Assembly (NCBI GenBank): GCA_044351045.1
Contig: JBILGM010000007.1
Location: 13,476 to 77,475, forward strand
Length of the DNA: 64,000 nucleotides
Source: UBA6136 sp044351045
Lineage (GTDB): Bacteria; Pseudomonadota; Gammaproteobacteria; Methylococcales; Methylococcaceae
Reading direction: 5' to 3'
The notes beneath the pieces were generated by a model, which saw only the letters and a program-made list of their open reading frames with translations, was not told where the DNA came from and searched no databases. The translations under genes were made by a program, and so were the position numbers. Positions 17,646 through 26,468 of the stretch are shown here, in pieces (position 1 is the stretch's first letter; each line of letters starts with the position of its first letter).

Positions 17646-19040
17646 ATGCCCTTACTGTTGCCAACCGATATCCTCTTTTTGCTGATGCTGCTCGGCCTTC
17701 TGGCCCTAGTGATTTATACGCTTCGGCAGGAACATTTGCGTCGTCCTTGGCGCCACGTGATGCGGAGTCGCAGCGCCATGATTTCGCTGGTGATCCTGCT
17801 GGCTTATCTGTTGATCGCCCTGCTGGATTCCATCCGCATTCCAGTCGGTCCGAATGCATATGCAAACTCCACCTCTGCCCCGATCGGCGAACCAGTCACG
17901 CTGCTGGATTTCGGTCTGGGCAGCATTCGCGACGCGCAGGAAAAGACCTACTCCGCACCACTGGCGGTGGTAGCCCATGCCCGTGAGATGACCCGGCAAC
18001 CCGATGGCCGCGAAGCATGGACTTACCCTAGACTACAGTTTGGTGGTCGCCATCTGGACAACCCGGAACAGGACCATCTGGGTGACCTGATCCGAACGAC
18101 TATGCTTGGCTTGGGCGCCGGGATTGGAGGTTGGGCCTTGATCACAGGGTTTTTCGCGCTGGTACTGACTCGCCGTCGGTCCGATCCCATGGGTTTTTTG
18201 CGATCGGCCTGGCGTGGTGAGACCGATCTGCCCTGGCGAGCCGTTATGATCACCCTGCTGTTGATCAGCCTGCTGGCTGGCGTGCTGGTGGCCTTAAGCC
18301 AGTCTTATCACGTTCTTGGCACTGGCAAGGTGGGTGAAGATGTCCTTTATCAGAGTCTCAAGAGCATCCGCACTGGCGTTCTTATCGGAACGTTGACCAC
18401 CGTCGCCACGCTCCCACTGGCATTGGTGCTCGGCATACTCGCGGGTTACTACCGGGGCTGGGTCGACGACGTCATCCAGTATCTCTACACCACGCTCAAT
18501 TCCGTTCCTGGCGTTCTGTTGATTGCGGCGGCCATGCTCGTGATGCAGTCCTACATGGCGAGACATGAGGCGGAATTCGCTAGTCTGGCGACCCGGGCCG
18601 ATTTTCGCCTCCTGGCGCTGTGTCTGATTTTGGGCATGACTTCCTGGACCGGGCTGTGTCGGTTACTACGCGCCGAGACTCTGAAGCTGCGTGAACTGGA
18701 ATATGTTCAGGCGGCACGGGTGTTGGGCGTCAGTCAGGGCATGATCCTGTTCCGGCACATTTTTCCCAATCTGTTCCATCTGGTGCTGATTTCCGTCGCA
18801 CTGGATTTCAGCTCGCTGGTGCTGGCGGAGGCGGTGCTGTCTTATGTAAATATCGGAGTCGATCCCAACACGGAGTCCTGGGGCAACATGATCAATGGCG
18901 CACGTCTGGAAATGGCTCGCGAGCCTGTGGTCTGGTGGTCGCTGGCCTCGGCGTTCGTCTTCATGTTCGCCCTCGTGCTGCCCGCCAATCTGTTTGCCGA
19001 TGCTGTGCGCGACGCATTCGACCCCCGACGGGCAGAATGA
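17646..19040 (+). CDS. Peptide ABC transporter permease (DppC/YejE type)
   Basis: Second permease of the importer, 464 residues, longer than the usual 300-340. The first 200 residues carry three hydrophobic segments and a soluble insert; the ABC permease core follows, with EYVQAARVLGVSQGMILFRH as the EAA loop and DPRRAE near the C-terminus (DAVRDAFDP). It begins 3 bases after the first permease and overlaps the ATPase start by ATGA. The extra N-terminal region resembles that of YejE, which fits the YejA and YejF-like neighbours. Confidence 0.9.
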   Translation: MPLLLPTDILFLLMLLGLLALVIYTLRQEHLRRPWRHVMRSRSAMISLVILLAYLLIALLDSIRIPVGPNAYANSTSAPIGEPVTLLDFGLGSIRDAQEKTYSAPLAVVAHAREMTRQPDGREAWTYPRLQFGGRHLDNPEQDHLGDLIRTTMLGLGAGIGGWALITGFFALVLTRRRSDPMGFLRSAWRGETDLPWRAVMITLLLISLLAGVLVALSQSYHVLGTGKVGEDVLYQSLKSIRTGVLIGTLTTVATLPLALVLGILAGYYRGWVDDVIQYLYTTLNSVPGVLLIAAAMLVMQSYMARHEAEFASLATRADFRLLALCLILGMTSWTGLCRLLRAETLKLRELEYVQAARVLGVSQGMILFRHIFPNLFHLVLISVALDFSSLVLAEAVLSYVNIGVDPNTESWGNMINGARLEMAREPVVWWSLASAFVFMFALVLPANLFADAVRDAFDPRRAE

Positions 19041-20713
19041 ACCTTGCCGTGACAAAGATGGAAACAACGGTGAGTCCACCGCTATTGTCGGTGACGGACC
19101 TGCGTGTCGCCTTTAGGCAGGGGCAGAACTGGGTGCCGGCGGTCGCGGGGGTTTCATTTGAAATTGCGAAAGGCGGGAGCTTTGCTTTGGTTGGGGAATC
19201 CGGCTCGGGTAAATCCGTTACCGCGCTGTCGGTGATGCGCTTACTGCCACAGAACGCGCAGCTTCAGGGGGGGCGTGTGAGCCTGAACGGAAATGATGTC
19301 TTCAGTCTTCCTGAGCGGGATATGAGTTCGATACGCGGCGGCAAGATCGGCATTGTTTTCCAGGACCCGATGACCTCCCTCAATCCAGTATTGACCCTAG
19401 GCCTGCAGATCGGTGAAAGCCTGGAGCTGCATCGTGGGCTCAAGGGGGGGAGGTTGCGGCGGGCGGCGAAGGAGTTGCTCGAACAGGTCGGTTTGCCGAA
19501 TCCTGACCGCCATCTGGAGGAGTATCCACACCAGCTCTCCGGTGGGATGCGTCAGCGAGCCATGATTGCACTGGCGCTAGCCGGTGAGCCGGAACTCTTG
19601 ATTGCCGACGAACCCACGACCGCACTGGATGTGACTTTACAAGCGCAGATTCTGGAATTGCTGCGTCGCCTGCGAAAGGAGACCGGCATGGCCCTTTGGC
19701 TGATCACGCATGATTTCGGCACGGTCGCGGAAGTGGCGGATCGAATTGCCGTCATGCGTGGCGGGGTGCTGGTCGAAACCAGTGGGCCGGAGTTCTTCGA
19801 TGGTCCGCAACATTCCTACAGTCGGGCATTGTTGAACGCGATGCCCCGGCTGGAGGCCTGTTTGCAGCGCAAACCCCTGGTCAAGATGAATTCCGCCTCA
19901 TCCCCACCGCTGCTTGATGTGCGTGACTTCAGGGTTTACTACCCAATCAAGCGGGGGATTTTTCAGCGAACAGTGGACCATGTCCGGGCCGTGGACGGCG
20001 TCTCGTTCCGGCTTGAGCGGGGCGAAACCCTTGCGCTCGTGGGCGAGTCTGGCTGCGGCAAGACCACGCTGGGCAAAGCTCTACTGAATCTTGTCCCGGC
20101 GACAAGTGGCGAGGTGCTGCTGGATGGGGTCAAGATCTCAGGTCAGAAGGTTGGCGCTAGGCACGAGGTCCAGGCCGATCTTCAGATCGTGTTTCAGGAC
20201 CCTTATTCGTCGATGAATCCCAGGATGTTAGTCGGCAATATTCTCGAAGAGGGATTGCGGGCGCAGCGGCTCAGAATGACGCCGGCTGAGCGTCGCGACA
20301 AAGTGGAGGCATTGTTGCTGGCGGTGGGGTTGCCGGTATCGGCCCGGGGCCGTTATCCACATGAGTTTTCAGGTGGACAGCGCCAGCGGCTCTGTATCGC
20401 TAGGGCACTGGCGGTGGAGCCCAGACTCGTGATTTGCGACGAGCCGACCAGCGCCCTAGATGTCTCTGTTCAGGCTCAGGTGATTCGGTTATTACGGGAG
20501 TTGCAGGACCGCCACGGACTTAGCTATCTCTTCATTACCCACGATCTGGCTGTCGTGTCGGAATTAGCTGACCGGGTGGCTGTCATGCACTCGGGGAAAA
20601 TGGTCGAAACGGGAACGACCCGCCAGGTGCTATTCAATGCTGAAAACGACTATACCCGCGGGCTACTTGCGGCCTTGCCGAAGCTGCATAAGACTGGCCG
20701 GACGCATTTTTGA
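19037..20713 (+). CDS. Fused dipeptide-type ABC ATPase (YejF-like)
   Basis: Two ABC ATPase domains in one chain of 558 residues, powering the two preceding permeases. Walker A motifs are GESGSGKS (residues 53-60) and GESGCGKT (about 336); signature motifs are LSGGMRQR and FSGGQRQR; Walker B segments read LLIADEPTTALD and LVICDEPTSALD. Fused ATPases of this type are found in YejF and GsiA. The ATG at 19037 overlaps the permease stop; longer upstream readings run through the permease gene. It ends 9 bases from the convergent HEAT gene with no terminator visible between them. Confidence 0.93.
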   Translation: MNLAVTKMETTVSPPLLSVTDLRVAFRQGQNWVPAVAGVSFEIAKGGSFALVGESGSGKSVTALSVMRLLPQNAQLQGGRVSLNGNDVFSLPERDMSSIRGGKIGIVFQDPMTSLNPVLTLGLQIGESLELHRGLKGGRLRRAAKELLEQVGLPNPDRHLEEYPHQLSGGMRQRAMIALALAGEPELLIADEPTTALDVTLQAQILELLRRLRKETGMALWLITHDFGTVAEVADRIAVMRGGVLVETSGPEFFDGPQHSYSRALLNAMPRLEACLQRKPLVKMNSASSPPLLDVRDFRVYYPIKRGIFQRTVDHVRAVDGVSFRLERGETLALVGESGCGKTTLGKALLNLVPATSGEVLLDGVKISGQKVGARHEVQADLQIVFQDPYSSMNPRMLVGNILEEGLRAQRLRMTPAERRDKVEALLLAVGLPVSARGRYPHEFSGGQRQRLCIARALAVEPRLVICDEPTSALDVSVQAQVIRLLRELQDRHGLSYLFITHDLAVVSELADRVAVMHSGKMVETGTTRQVLFNAENDYTRGLLAALPKLHKTGRTHF

Positions 20714-20721
20714 TTTGCGGC

Positions 20722-21399
20722 TTAGTTATCCGGCTCGGCTTCGGGAACCGCAACAGTTTCCTGATCCTTCAATACCTCGTTGATTGATTCCTTGAGGTCC
20801 TCCGGGACACTTCGTGAGGCTGCCTTGAGTTTCAGCCCATCCTGAATGCGCTGGTGGTTGGGGGCGTCTTCCTCCAGACCCAACATGAAATCCTCGAGCG
20901 TTGACAGCGCGCTGAAACGCACGTCCTCGTTTTGATCTTCCAGCGCCGACATGAGCGCTGCAATGGTGGCATCGGACGGCTCATCCAGGGAGCCCAGGCT
21001 CAGCGCCGCGGCATTGCGCACTTCGGCATTGGCATCCGTGGTCAGCAGTTGCCCCAGGGTGGCTTCGGTTTCAGGGCTCGGATAGGCGCCCAATTGCTCG
21101 ACCGCCTCGATCCTTTCTTCATCGTTCGAGCTACCGAGTTGGGTCATGGCTTCGGTGACTTGCTCTTTCTCAATTTGGTCGTCGTCCGCCATTTCATCTG
21201 GAGGCAGCGAGTTCTCTTCCATGGGGATTGGTGGCACTGCTGTTGAGGGGGCCGCTTTTGATGTGGGTGATGATGCCGGCTCGGTCACTGAGTCTGGCGC
21301 TAAATCCTCAGTGTGATCAGATTCCAGGTTATAGAAAACTGTAGCCACAATGACGCTGGAAATCAGCAGGGTGATAAGGAGTATCCGGGAAATGGGCAT
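20722..21399 (-). CDS. Membrane-anchored HEAT-repeat protein
   Basis: A 225-residue protein of unknown function. An N-terminal hydrophobic helix (ILLITLLISSVIVATVF) anchors it, followed by a Ser/Pro/Glu-rich linker (residues 30-75) and two to three HEAT/PBS-type repeats (SSNDEERIEAVEQLG, TDANAEVRNAAALSLG, DQNEDVRFSALSTLE). The protein is strongly acidic. The domain probably lies in the periplasm and binds a partner protein; that is inference. It is convergent with the ABC transporter and follows a lone solute-binding protein by about 150 bases. Confidence 0.75.
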   Translation of the reverse strand: MPISRILLITLLISSVIVATVFYNLESDHTEDLAPDSVTEPASSPTSKAAPSTAVPPIPMEENSLPPDEMADDDQIEKEQVTEAMTQLGSSNDEERIEAVEQLGAYPSPETEATLGQLLTTDANAEVRNAAALSLGSLDEPSDATIAALMSALEDQNEDVRFSALSTLEDFMLGLEEDAPNHQRIQDGLKLKAASRSVPEDLKESINEVLKDQETVAVPEAEPDN

Positions 21400-21547
21400 A
21401 GTTTTTTACGTGCTGGGCTTGTGGTCTGCCAGATTCAAATTTGAGCCCTTGGCTCTTCTCTGGGCTCATTAAACGTGCATTCTATCAGACGGTTAATAAA
21501 GCGAAAATCCGGGGGAGCAGCTTCCATCATGCTGATTTAGGACCGGC

Positions 21548-22522
21548 TCAGTGGCTTGCTTTTGACCAGAAAACACCGTTCGGCAAAGTTTGGATATCGC
21601 CACCCGCGGGATGCTCTCCCAAGGGTTCTATCCGCCCGAAAATCTGTTGGGCGGACTGAATCTCTTTTTCGCCAAAGGCGATGATGCGGCCGTCGCAATA
21701 ATGTTTGCGGAGGGCTGATTGAACCTGGGTGTCCTTTTCCTCGGTCAGAGAGCTGATATCCTTCCAGACGCTATCGGATTCGCAGATTTGCTTTCGGGCT
21801 TCGGCTGTGGCTTTCATGAAACCGTCCACGGCATTGGGATGGGCTTTAGCCCAGCTTTCCCGGAAGACATAACCCAGCGCCGGGACATCGGTCTTGATGC
21901 CCAGCGCGACCTGGATGCCTCGGCCGTCGAGAATCTGCCGGTATCCCTGTGCTTCCAGCATGGCGGCATAATTCCAGTAGGTCAGCAGCGCGTCGAGCTG
22001 GCCCTGCACCAGCGACTGGTTGAGCAGCGGCGGTGCGCCGAAGGTGACGGTGGACTTCTGCTCAAGATCCAGCGCCGCCGTTTTCTGGGCAACGGCTTTC
22101 AAAAGCAACCAGTTCTTGTCCATGCCGCCGCCCGCCACGCCCAAGCGTTTGTCGGCCAGATCCGCAATGTCATGAATGGGTGATTCCTTCGCGACCATCA
22201 GCGCCCCATGACTGGAGGAAAAGGGAACAAAGGTATAGTCCTGCCCCTGTGATCGCTGTCGGGCAACCCAGATCCAGTCAGAAACCATGATGTCGATGCT
22301 ATTGCCTTGCAGACCGATCCGTCCCGCCTCCGGGCTGGCCAGTTCGGTCGTTTCGATCCCGATCTGATGGGCTGTATCCAGTTTCTGGCTTTTTATGACG
22401 GCCAGTTCCCAGTTGAGGGTGCCGAAGGCTAACGCGCCGACTCTGATGATGTTTGGGGCTGTTTCCGCGGTCGCGGCTGTTGATAGGGCCAACAGGCAAA
22501 GGGGAATGAGTGACTTGAACAT
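21548..22522 (-). CDS. SsuA/NitT-like periplasmic binding protein
   Basis: Substrate-binding protein of 324 residues in the NMT1/SsuA/TauA fold group. A signal peptide ends at STAATA. The body has the pattern of the group (IRVGALAFGTLNWEL, DIMVSDWIWVARQRSQG, GALMVAKESPI, LGVAGGGMDKNW, TYWNYAAMLEAQGY). No permease or ATPase gene lies nearby, so it is an orphan or works with a transporter encoded elsewhere. Two cysteines (ICESD, KHYCDG) may form a disulfide. The ligand cannot be told. Confidence 0.8.
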   Translation of the reverse strand: MFKSLIPLCLLALSTAATAETAPNIIRVGALAFGTLNWELAVIKSQKLDTAHQIGIETTELASPEAGRIGLQGNSIDIMVSDWIWVARQRSQGQDYTFVPFSSSHGALMVAKESPIHDIADLADKRLGVAGGGMDKNWLLLKAVAQKTAALDLEQKSTVTFGAPPLLNQSLVQGQLDALLTYWNYAAMLEAQGYRQILDGRGIQVALGIKTDVPALGYVFRESWAKAHPNAVDGFMKATAEARKQICESDSVWKDISSLTEEKDTQVQSALRKHYCDGRIIAFGEKEIQSAQQIFGRIEPLGEHPAGGDIQTLPNGVFWSKASH

Positions 22523-22565
22523 GGTTATGGCCTTTCTGGGGGTGAACGGCAGCGGTCAGGTCGGG

Positions 22566-23918
22566 CTAATTGCCAGCGATGGTCAGCTGTTCCAGCATTA
22601 TCGAGCCGGTTCGGGTGTTGCCGCGCAGATCCACGTCATTGCCGACGGCGACCAAAGTTTTGAGCATGTCTCGGAGGTTGCCGGCAATGGTGAACTCCTC
22701 GACCGGATACAGGATCGTCCCGTTTTCCACCCAGAAACCGGCTGCTCCGCGCGAATAATCACCGGTCACCAGATTGACGCCCTGACCCATCAGTTCGGTG
22801 ACGAGCAAGCCGGTGCCCATTTTTTGCAGGAGTCCAGCCTGGTCGAGCGTGCCGGGATCGATAATGAGGTTATGCACACCGCCGGCATTGCCAGTGGAGG
22901 TCATGCCCAATTTACGTGCCGAGTAAGTGCTCAACACGTAGGACTCCAGAATGCCGTGGCGGACGAGGTGATGCGGGACGGTCCGGACCCCTTCGGCATC
23001 GTAGGGCACGCTGCCCAGTGCTTTTTTCAGGTGCGGCTGTTCATGTATCTGCACGAAATCGGGGAACACCGGTTTGCCGAGCTGATCCAGCAGGAAGGAT
23101 GATTTGCGGTACAGGTTGCCCCCGCGAATGGCACCGATGAAATGACCGAGCAGGCTGGTTGCGACATCGGCGGCAAAGATCACCGGGCATTGGCGGGTGC
23201 TCAAGCTTCTAGCCCCGAGCCGACGGATCGTCCGCTCTGCCGCGATGCTGCCGACCTCTTCGGGCGATTGCAGATTGCGAGCATCACGCGCCACGGTCCA
23301 CCAGTCGTCCCGCTGCATTTGCTGGCCCCGCTCGCCGATAACGGAGACACTGAGGCTGTGGCGGCTGGAGGCATAACCGTGGAGAAAGCCCAGGCTGTTG
23401 CCCATCACCCTAAGTCCCTCGAAGGTATTGAGGCTGGCGCCCTCGGAGTTGCTAATGTCGGCATGATGGTTCCGTGCGGCGTTCTCGCACGCAACCGCCA
23501 GGTCAATGGCCGCTTCCGGTTCGATGGCCCAAGGGTAATAAAGGTCGAGTTCTGGAAATTCGGTGGCCAGCAAATCGGCATCGGGGAGTCCTGCACAGGG
23601 GTCCTCAGCCGCATGTCGGGCAATCCGAACGGCTGCGGCTACGGTTTCGCGCATGGCGACTGGGCTCAGGTCGCTGGTGCTGGCTGAGCCCTTGCGCTGC
23701 CCGATGTAAACCGTCAGGCCCAGGCCTCGACTCCGGTGATGCTCGATCGTTTCCACCTCGCCCAGGCGAGCAGTGGCCGACAGACCGGCTTCCATGCTGA
23801 CGCCGACTTCCGCGCCAGTGGCACCTTGGTTTCGGGTTTCTTGAATGCAGTCGGCAACCAGTGATTTCAGCTGATCGAGATGCGCTTGCTCTGGGGCGGG
23901 GATCGGGTTTGAAGACAC
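22566..23918 (-). CDS. pmbA: Metalloprotease-complex subunit TldE/PmbA
   Basis: Partner of TldD in the TldD/TldE protease, which in Escherichia coli helps mature microcin B17 and degrade CcdA. The 450-residue protein has the family shape: N-terminal mixed domain, central NSLGFLHGYASSRHSLSVSV, and C-terminal GDYSRGAAGFWVENG and EFTIAGNLRDM. It lacks the HExxxH zinc motif, as expected for this subunit. tldD lies 38 bases upstream, so the two are likely co-transcribed. Confidence 0.94.
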   Translation of the reverse strand: MSSNPIPAPEQAHLDQLKSLVADCIQETRNQGATGAEVGVSMEAGLSATARLGEVETIEHHRSRGLGLTVYIGQRKGSASTSDLSPVAMRETVAAAVRIARHAAEDPCAGLPDADLLATEFPELDLYYPWAIEPEAAIDLAVACENAARNHHADISNSEGASLNTFEGLRVMGNSLGFLHGYASSRHSLSVSVIGERGQQMQRDDWWTVARDARNLQSPEEVGSIAAERTIRRLGARSLSTRQCPVIFAADVATSLLGHFIGAIRGGNLYRKSSFLLDQLGKPVFPDFVQIHEQPHLKKALGSVPYDAEGVRTVPHHLVRHGILESYVLSTYSARKLGMTSTGNAGGVHNLIIDPGTLDQAGLLQKMGTGLLVTELMGQGVNLVTGDYSRGAAGFWVENGTILYPVEEFTIAGNLRDMLKTLVAVGNDVDLRGNTRTGSIMLEQLTIAGN

Positions 23919-23956
23919 AGAAAATCCTATGATGCGGTCGTTTGATGCAGGGCGGA

Positions 23957-25408
23957 CTAGCCTTGGACTCGCGTGCCACCTACGGTAAGTCCGTCGACCT
24001 TGAGGGTGGGCTGACCGACACCGACCGGCACACTCTGGCCATCCTTGCCGCAGGTGCCCACGCCGCTGTCGAGCTGGAGATCGTTGCCGACCATGCTGAC
24101 ACGTGTCAGGACATCGGGTCCATTGCCGATCAGTGTCGCCCCCTTGATGGGGCGTGTCAGTTTGCCTTGTTCAATCAGATAGGCCTCGCTGGCCGAGAAG
24201 ACAAACTTGCCCGACGTGATGTCTACCTGTCCTCCACCAAAGTTCTTGGCATACAGGCCTTTCTTGACGGAGCGGATGATTTCTTCCGGGTCATGCGGGC
24301 CGGCCAGCATGTAGGTGTTGGTCATGCGTGGCATGGGCAGGTGCTGATAGGACTCGCGGCGACCATTGCCGGTGGGCGCGACCCCCATCAGGCGAGCATT
24401 GAGCTTGTCCTGCATGTAGCCTTTGAGAATGCCGTTTTCTATCAGTGTGGTGCAGGCTGTCGGCGTGCCCTCATCATCAATGGTGAGCGAGCCGCGTCGA
24501 CCCGGCAGGGTGCCATCATCCACCACGGTGCAGAGCGGCGACGCGACTTTTTCCCCAACCCGGCCGGAAAAAGCGGAAGTGCCCTTGCGGTTGAAGTCGC
24601 CCTCCAGCCCATGACCAATGGCCTCATGCAGCAGGATGCCCGGCCAGCCCGACCCCAGCACGACGGTCATGCTGCCGGCGGGGGCCTCCTCGGCGTCCAG
24701 GTTGACTAGGGCTTGTCGGACGGCTTCGCGGCCGTACTCAGATGCCCGGTCACCTTCTAGGAAATACTGGTAATCCGTGCGGCCACCGCCGCCGTAGCTG
24801 CCTTGCTCGCGGCGTCCGCCGTCCTCCACAATCACGCTGACATTGAGTCGGACCAGGGGACGTACGTCGCCATGTGTGGCACCATCCTGGCCCATGACCA
24901 TGATCACTTCATGGCTGCCGGACAGGCTGACAAACACCTGTTCCACCCGAGGATCGATTGCGCGACATTCCTGGTCCAGTCGCTTCAGCAAGGCAATCTT
25001 GTCTTCCTCCGGCAACGATCGCAGCGGATCAATCGGTAAATACAAGGAGGGTGGGCGAGGCGACCGGGCCAGTTCCCGGGTGCCTTCATCCCCCCTGCGG
25101 GCAATGGAACGGGCACTTTTTGCTGCTTCCAGCAATGCGGAGGTCGTGATGTCATCGCTGTAGGCAAAACCAGTTTTTTCTCCCGACACCGCACGGATGC
25201 CGGCACCCCGGTCGATGCTGTGGGTGCCTTCCTTGACGATGCCGTCTTCCAGTCCCCACGACTCATAGCGGGTCGCCTGGAGATAGATATCGGCCGTATC
25301 GATCCCGCCACCCAGCAGGTTTTGCATGACCCTGTCGAGGTCACCCGTGGCGAGACCGGCGGGTTCCAGCAGGGTTTGTTGGGCAATGGCAATGGGTTCT
25401 GATGTCAT
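23957..25408 (-). CDS. tldD: Metalloprotease TldD
   Basis: Catalytic subunit of the TldD/TldE peptidase, 483 residues, close to the usual 480. The zinc-binding motif HEAIGHGLEGD is present, with the downstream third-ligand region containing GPDVLTRVSMVGNDLQ and the C-terminal GTCGKDGQSVPVGVGQPTL (one cysteine). It sits 47 bases after the nitrilase-family gene and 38 before pmbA, the common order in gammaproteobacteria except that yhdP is missing between rng and this group. Confidence 0.95.
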   Translation of the reverse strand: MTSEPIAIAQQTLLEPAGLATGDLDRVMQNLLGGGIDTADIYLQATRYESWGLEDGIVKEGTHSIDRGAGIRAVSGEKTGFAYSDDITTSALLEAAKSARSIARRGDEGTRELARSPRPPSLYLPIDPLRSLPEEDKIALLKRLDQECRAIDPRVEQVFVSLSGSHEVIMVMGQDGATHGDVRPLVRLNVSVIVEDGGRREQGSYGGGGRTDYQYFLEGDRASEYGREAVRQALVNLDAEEAPAGSMTVVLGSGWPGILLHEAIGHGLEGDFNRKGTSAFSGRVGEKVASPLCTVVDDGTLPGRRGSLTIDDEGTPTACTTLIENGILKGYMQDKLNARLMGVAPTGNGRRESYQHLPMPRMTNTYMLAGPHDPEEIIRSVKKGLYAKNFGGGQVDITSGKFVFSASEAYLIEQGKLTRPIKGATLIGNGPDVLTRVSMVGNDLQLDSGVGTCGKDGQSVPVGVGQPTLKVDGLTVGGTRVQG

Positions 25409-25455
25409 GGTGCCGGTCTTGATGAGTCGGAAATTAGGTTTGCGTGGCGTTTGTT

Positions 25456-26277
25456 TCAGCGGCAGGTCAGCTTAGTGTGCTCTAGGGCTGGAAAGGCGGC
25501 CCGTACTTTTGCCAGGCGATCCCGGTCGAAGTCCGCCGTTACGACGCCGGAACCCTGCGACAGGCTGGCCAGTACCGCGCCCCAGGGATCCACAATCATG
25601 CTGTGGCCATAGGTTTCGCGTCCATTGATATGGAAGCCTCCCTGGTTGGCAGCAATGGTGTAACACAGGTTTTCGACCGACCGAGCACGCACCAGAATCT
25701 CCCAGTGTGCCGCTCCGGTACGGGCGGTGAAAGCGGAAGGAACGGCCAGAATATCCATGCCCACCGAAGACATCTGGCGGTAAAGTTCGGGGAAGCGGAT
25801 GTCATAGCATACGGACAGACCCAGGCGACCGAAGGGGGTATCCACCACCAGCGCATCCTCCCCGGCTTCTATGGTCGAGGATTCCTGATAGCTTTCCTCG
25901 GTGCCCGGCACGCTGACATCAAACAGGTGAATCTTGTCGTAGCGCCCGACCCGGTTGCCCTTGTCATCGAATACCAGGCAAGCGGCACGAGCCTTGCCTG
26001 AAACGCCCCGAATCGGCATGGTGCCGCCGACCAGCCAGACCTTGTGGCGCTCCGCGGTTTTCGACAGAAACGCCTGAATGGGGCCGACGCCATCCGATTC
26101 GGCGATGTCAAGCTTGTCGGTCTCATTCACGCCCATCAAGGCGAAGTTCTCGGGGAGAACGACCAGTTTTGCGCCCTGCTTGGCGGCCGTCTCGATCAAA
26201 CGACCGGCCTCCAGCAAATTTCCGCTTACATTTGGGCTAGAGGCCATCTGGATGGCGGCCAGTGTAGCTTTTCTCAT
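25456..26277 (-). CDS. Nitrilase-family amidase (deaminated glutathione amidase-like)
   Basis: Carbon-nitrogen hydrolase of 273 residues. The Glu-Lys-Cys triad is visible in VVLPENFA, DKIHLFDV and LGLSVCYDIRFPELY. The DVSVPGTEESYQESS segment and RFPELYRQM resemble Nit1/YbeM, which hydrolyses deaminated glutathione, a repair function. The frame is open 25 codons further up (26352), but the ATG at 26277 gives MRKATLAAIQMASSP, the usual N-terminus. The gene lies between rng and tldD in the same direction; an upstream gap of 190 bases shows nothing recognisable. Confidence 0.88.
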   Translation of the reverse strand: MRKATLAAIQMASSPNVSGNLLEAGRLIETAAKQGAKLVVLPENFALMGVNETDKLDIAESDGVGPIQAFLSKTAERHKVWLVGGTMPIRGVSGKARAACLVFDDKGNRVGRYDKIHLFDVSVPGTEESYQESSTIEAGEDALVVDTPFGRLGLSVCYDIRFPELYRQMSSVGMDILAVPSAFTARTGAAHWEILVRARSVENLCYTIAANQGGFHINGRETYGHSMIVDPWGAVLASLSQGSGVVTADFDRDRLAKVRAAFPALEHTKLTCR

Positions 26278-26468
26278 GACATCTATCCTGTCGCGGCGTA
26301 ATGCCTTCGGGTGGCTCATCTGACTTTTACGCGAGTTGATTCGGCAAGCCAACCCGGGCTGTTTTGGCCAGAAAGGATCCGAAAAAGTCGCTTGAGCAGG
26401 GGTCCAGCTCGGAGTGGGACAATTTCGCGAAGTTTATCATAGCTGGCATCGGCAGCCGGGTTGGCATT

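Noticed and set aside
18935..19036. Longer N-terminus for the fused ATPase
   Set aside because: It lies wholly inside the permease gene in another frame; ATG 19037 overlaps the stop as ATGA.
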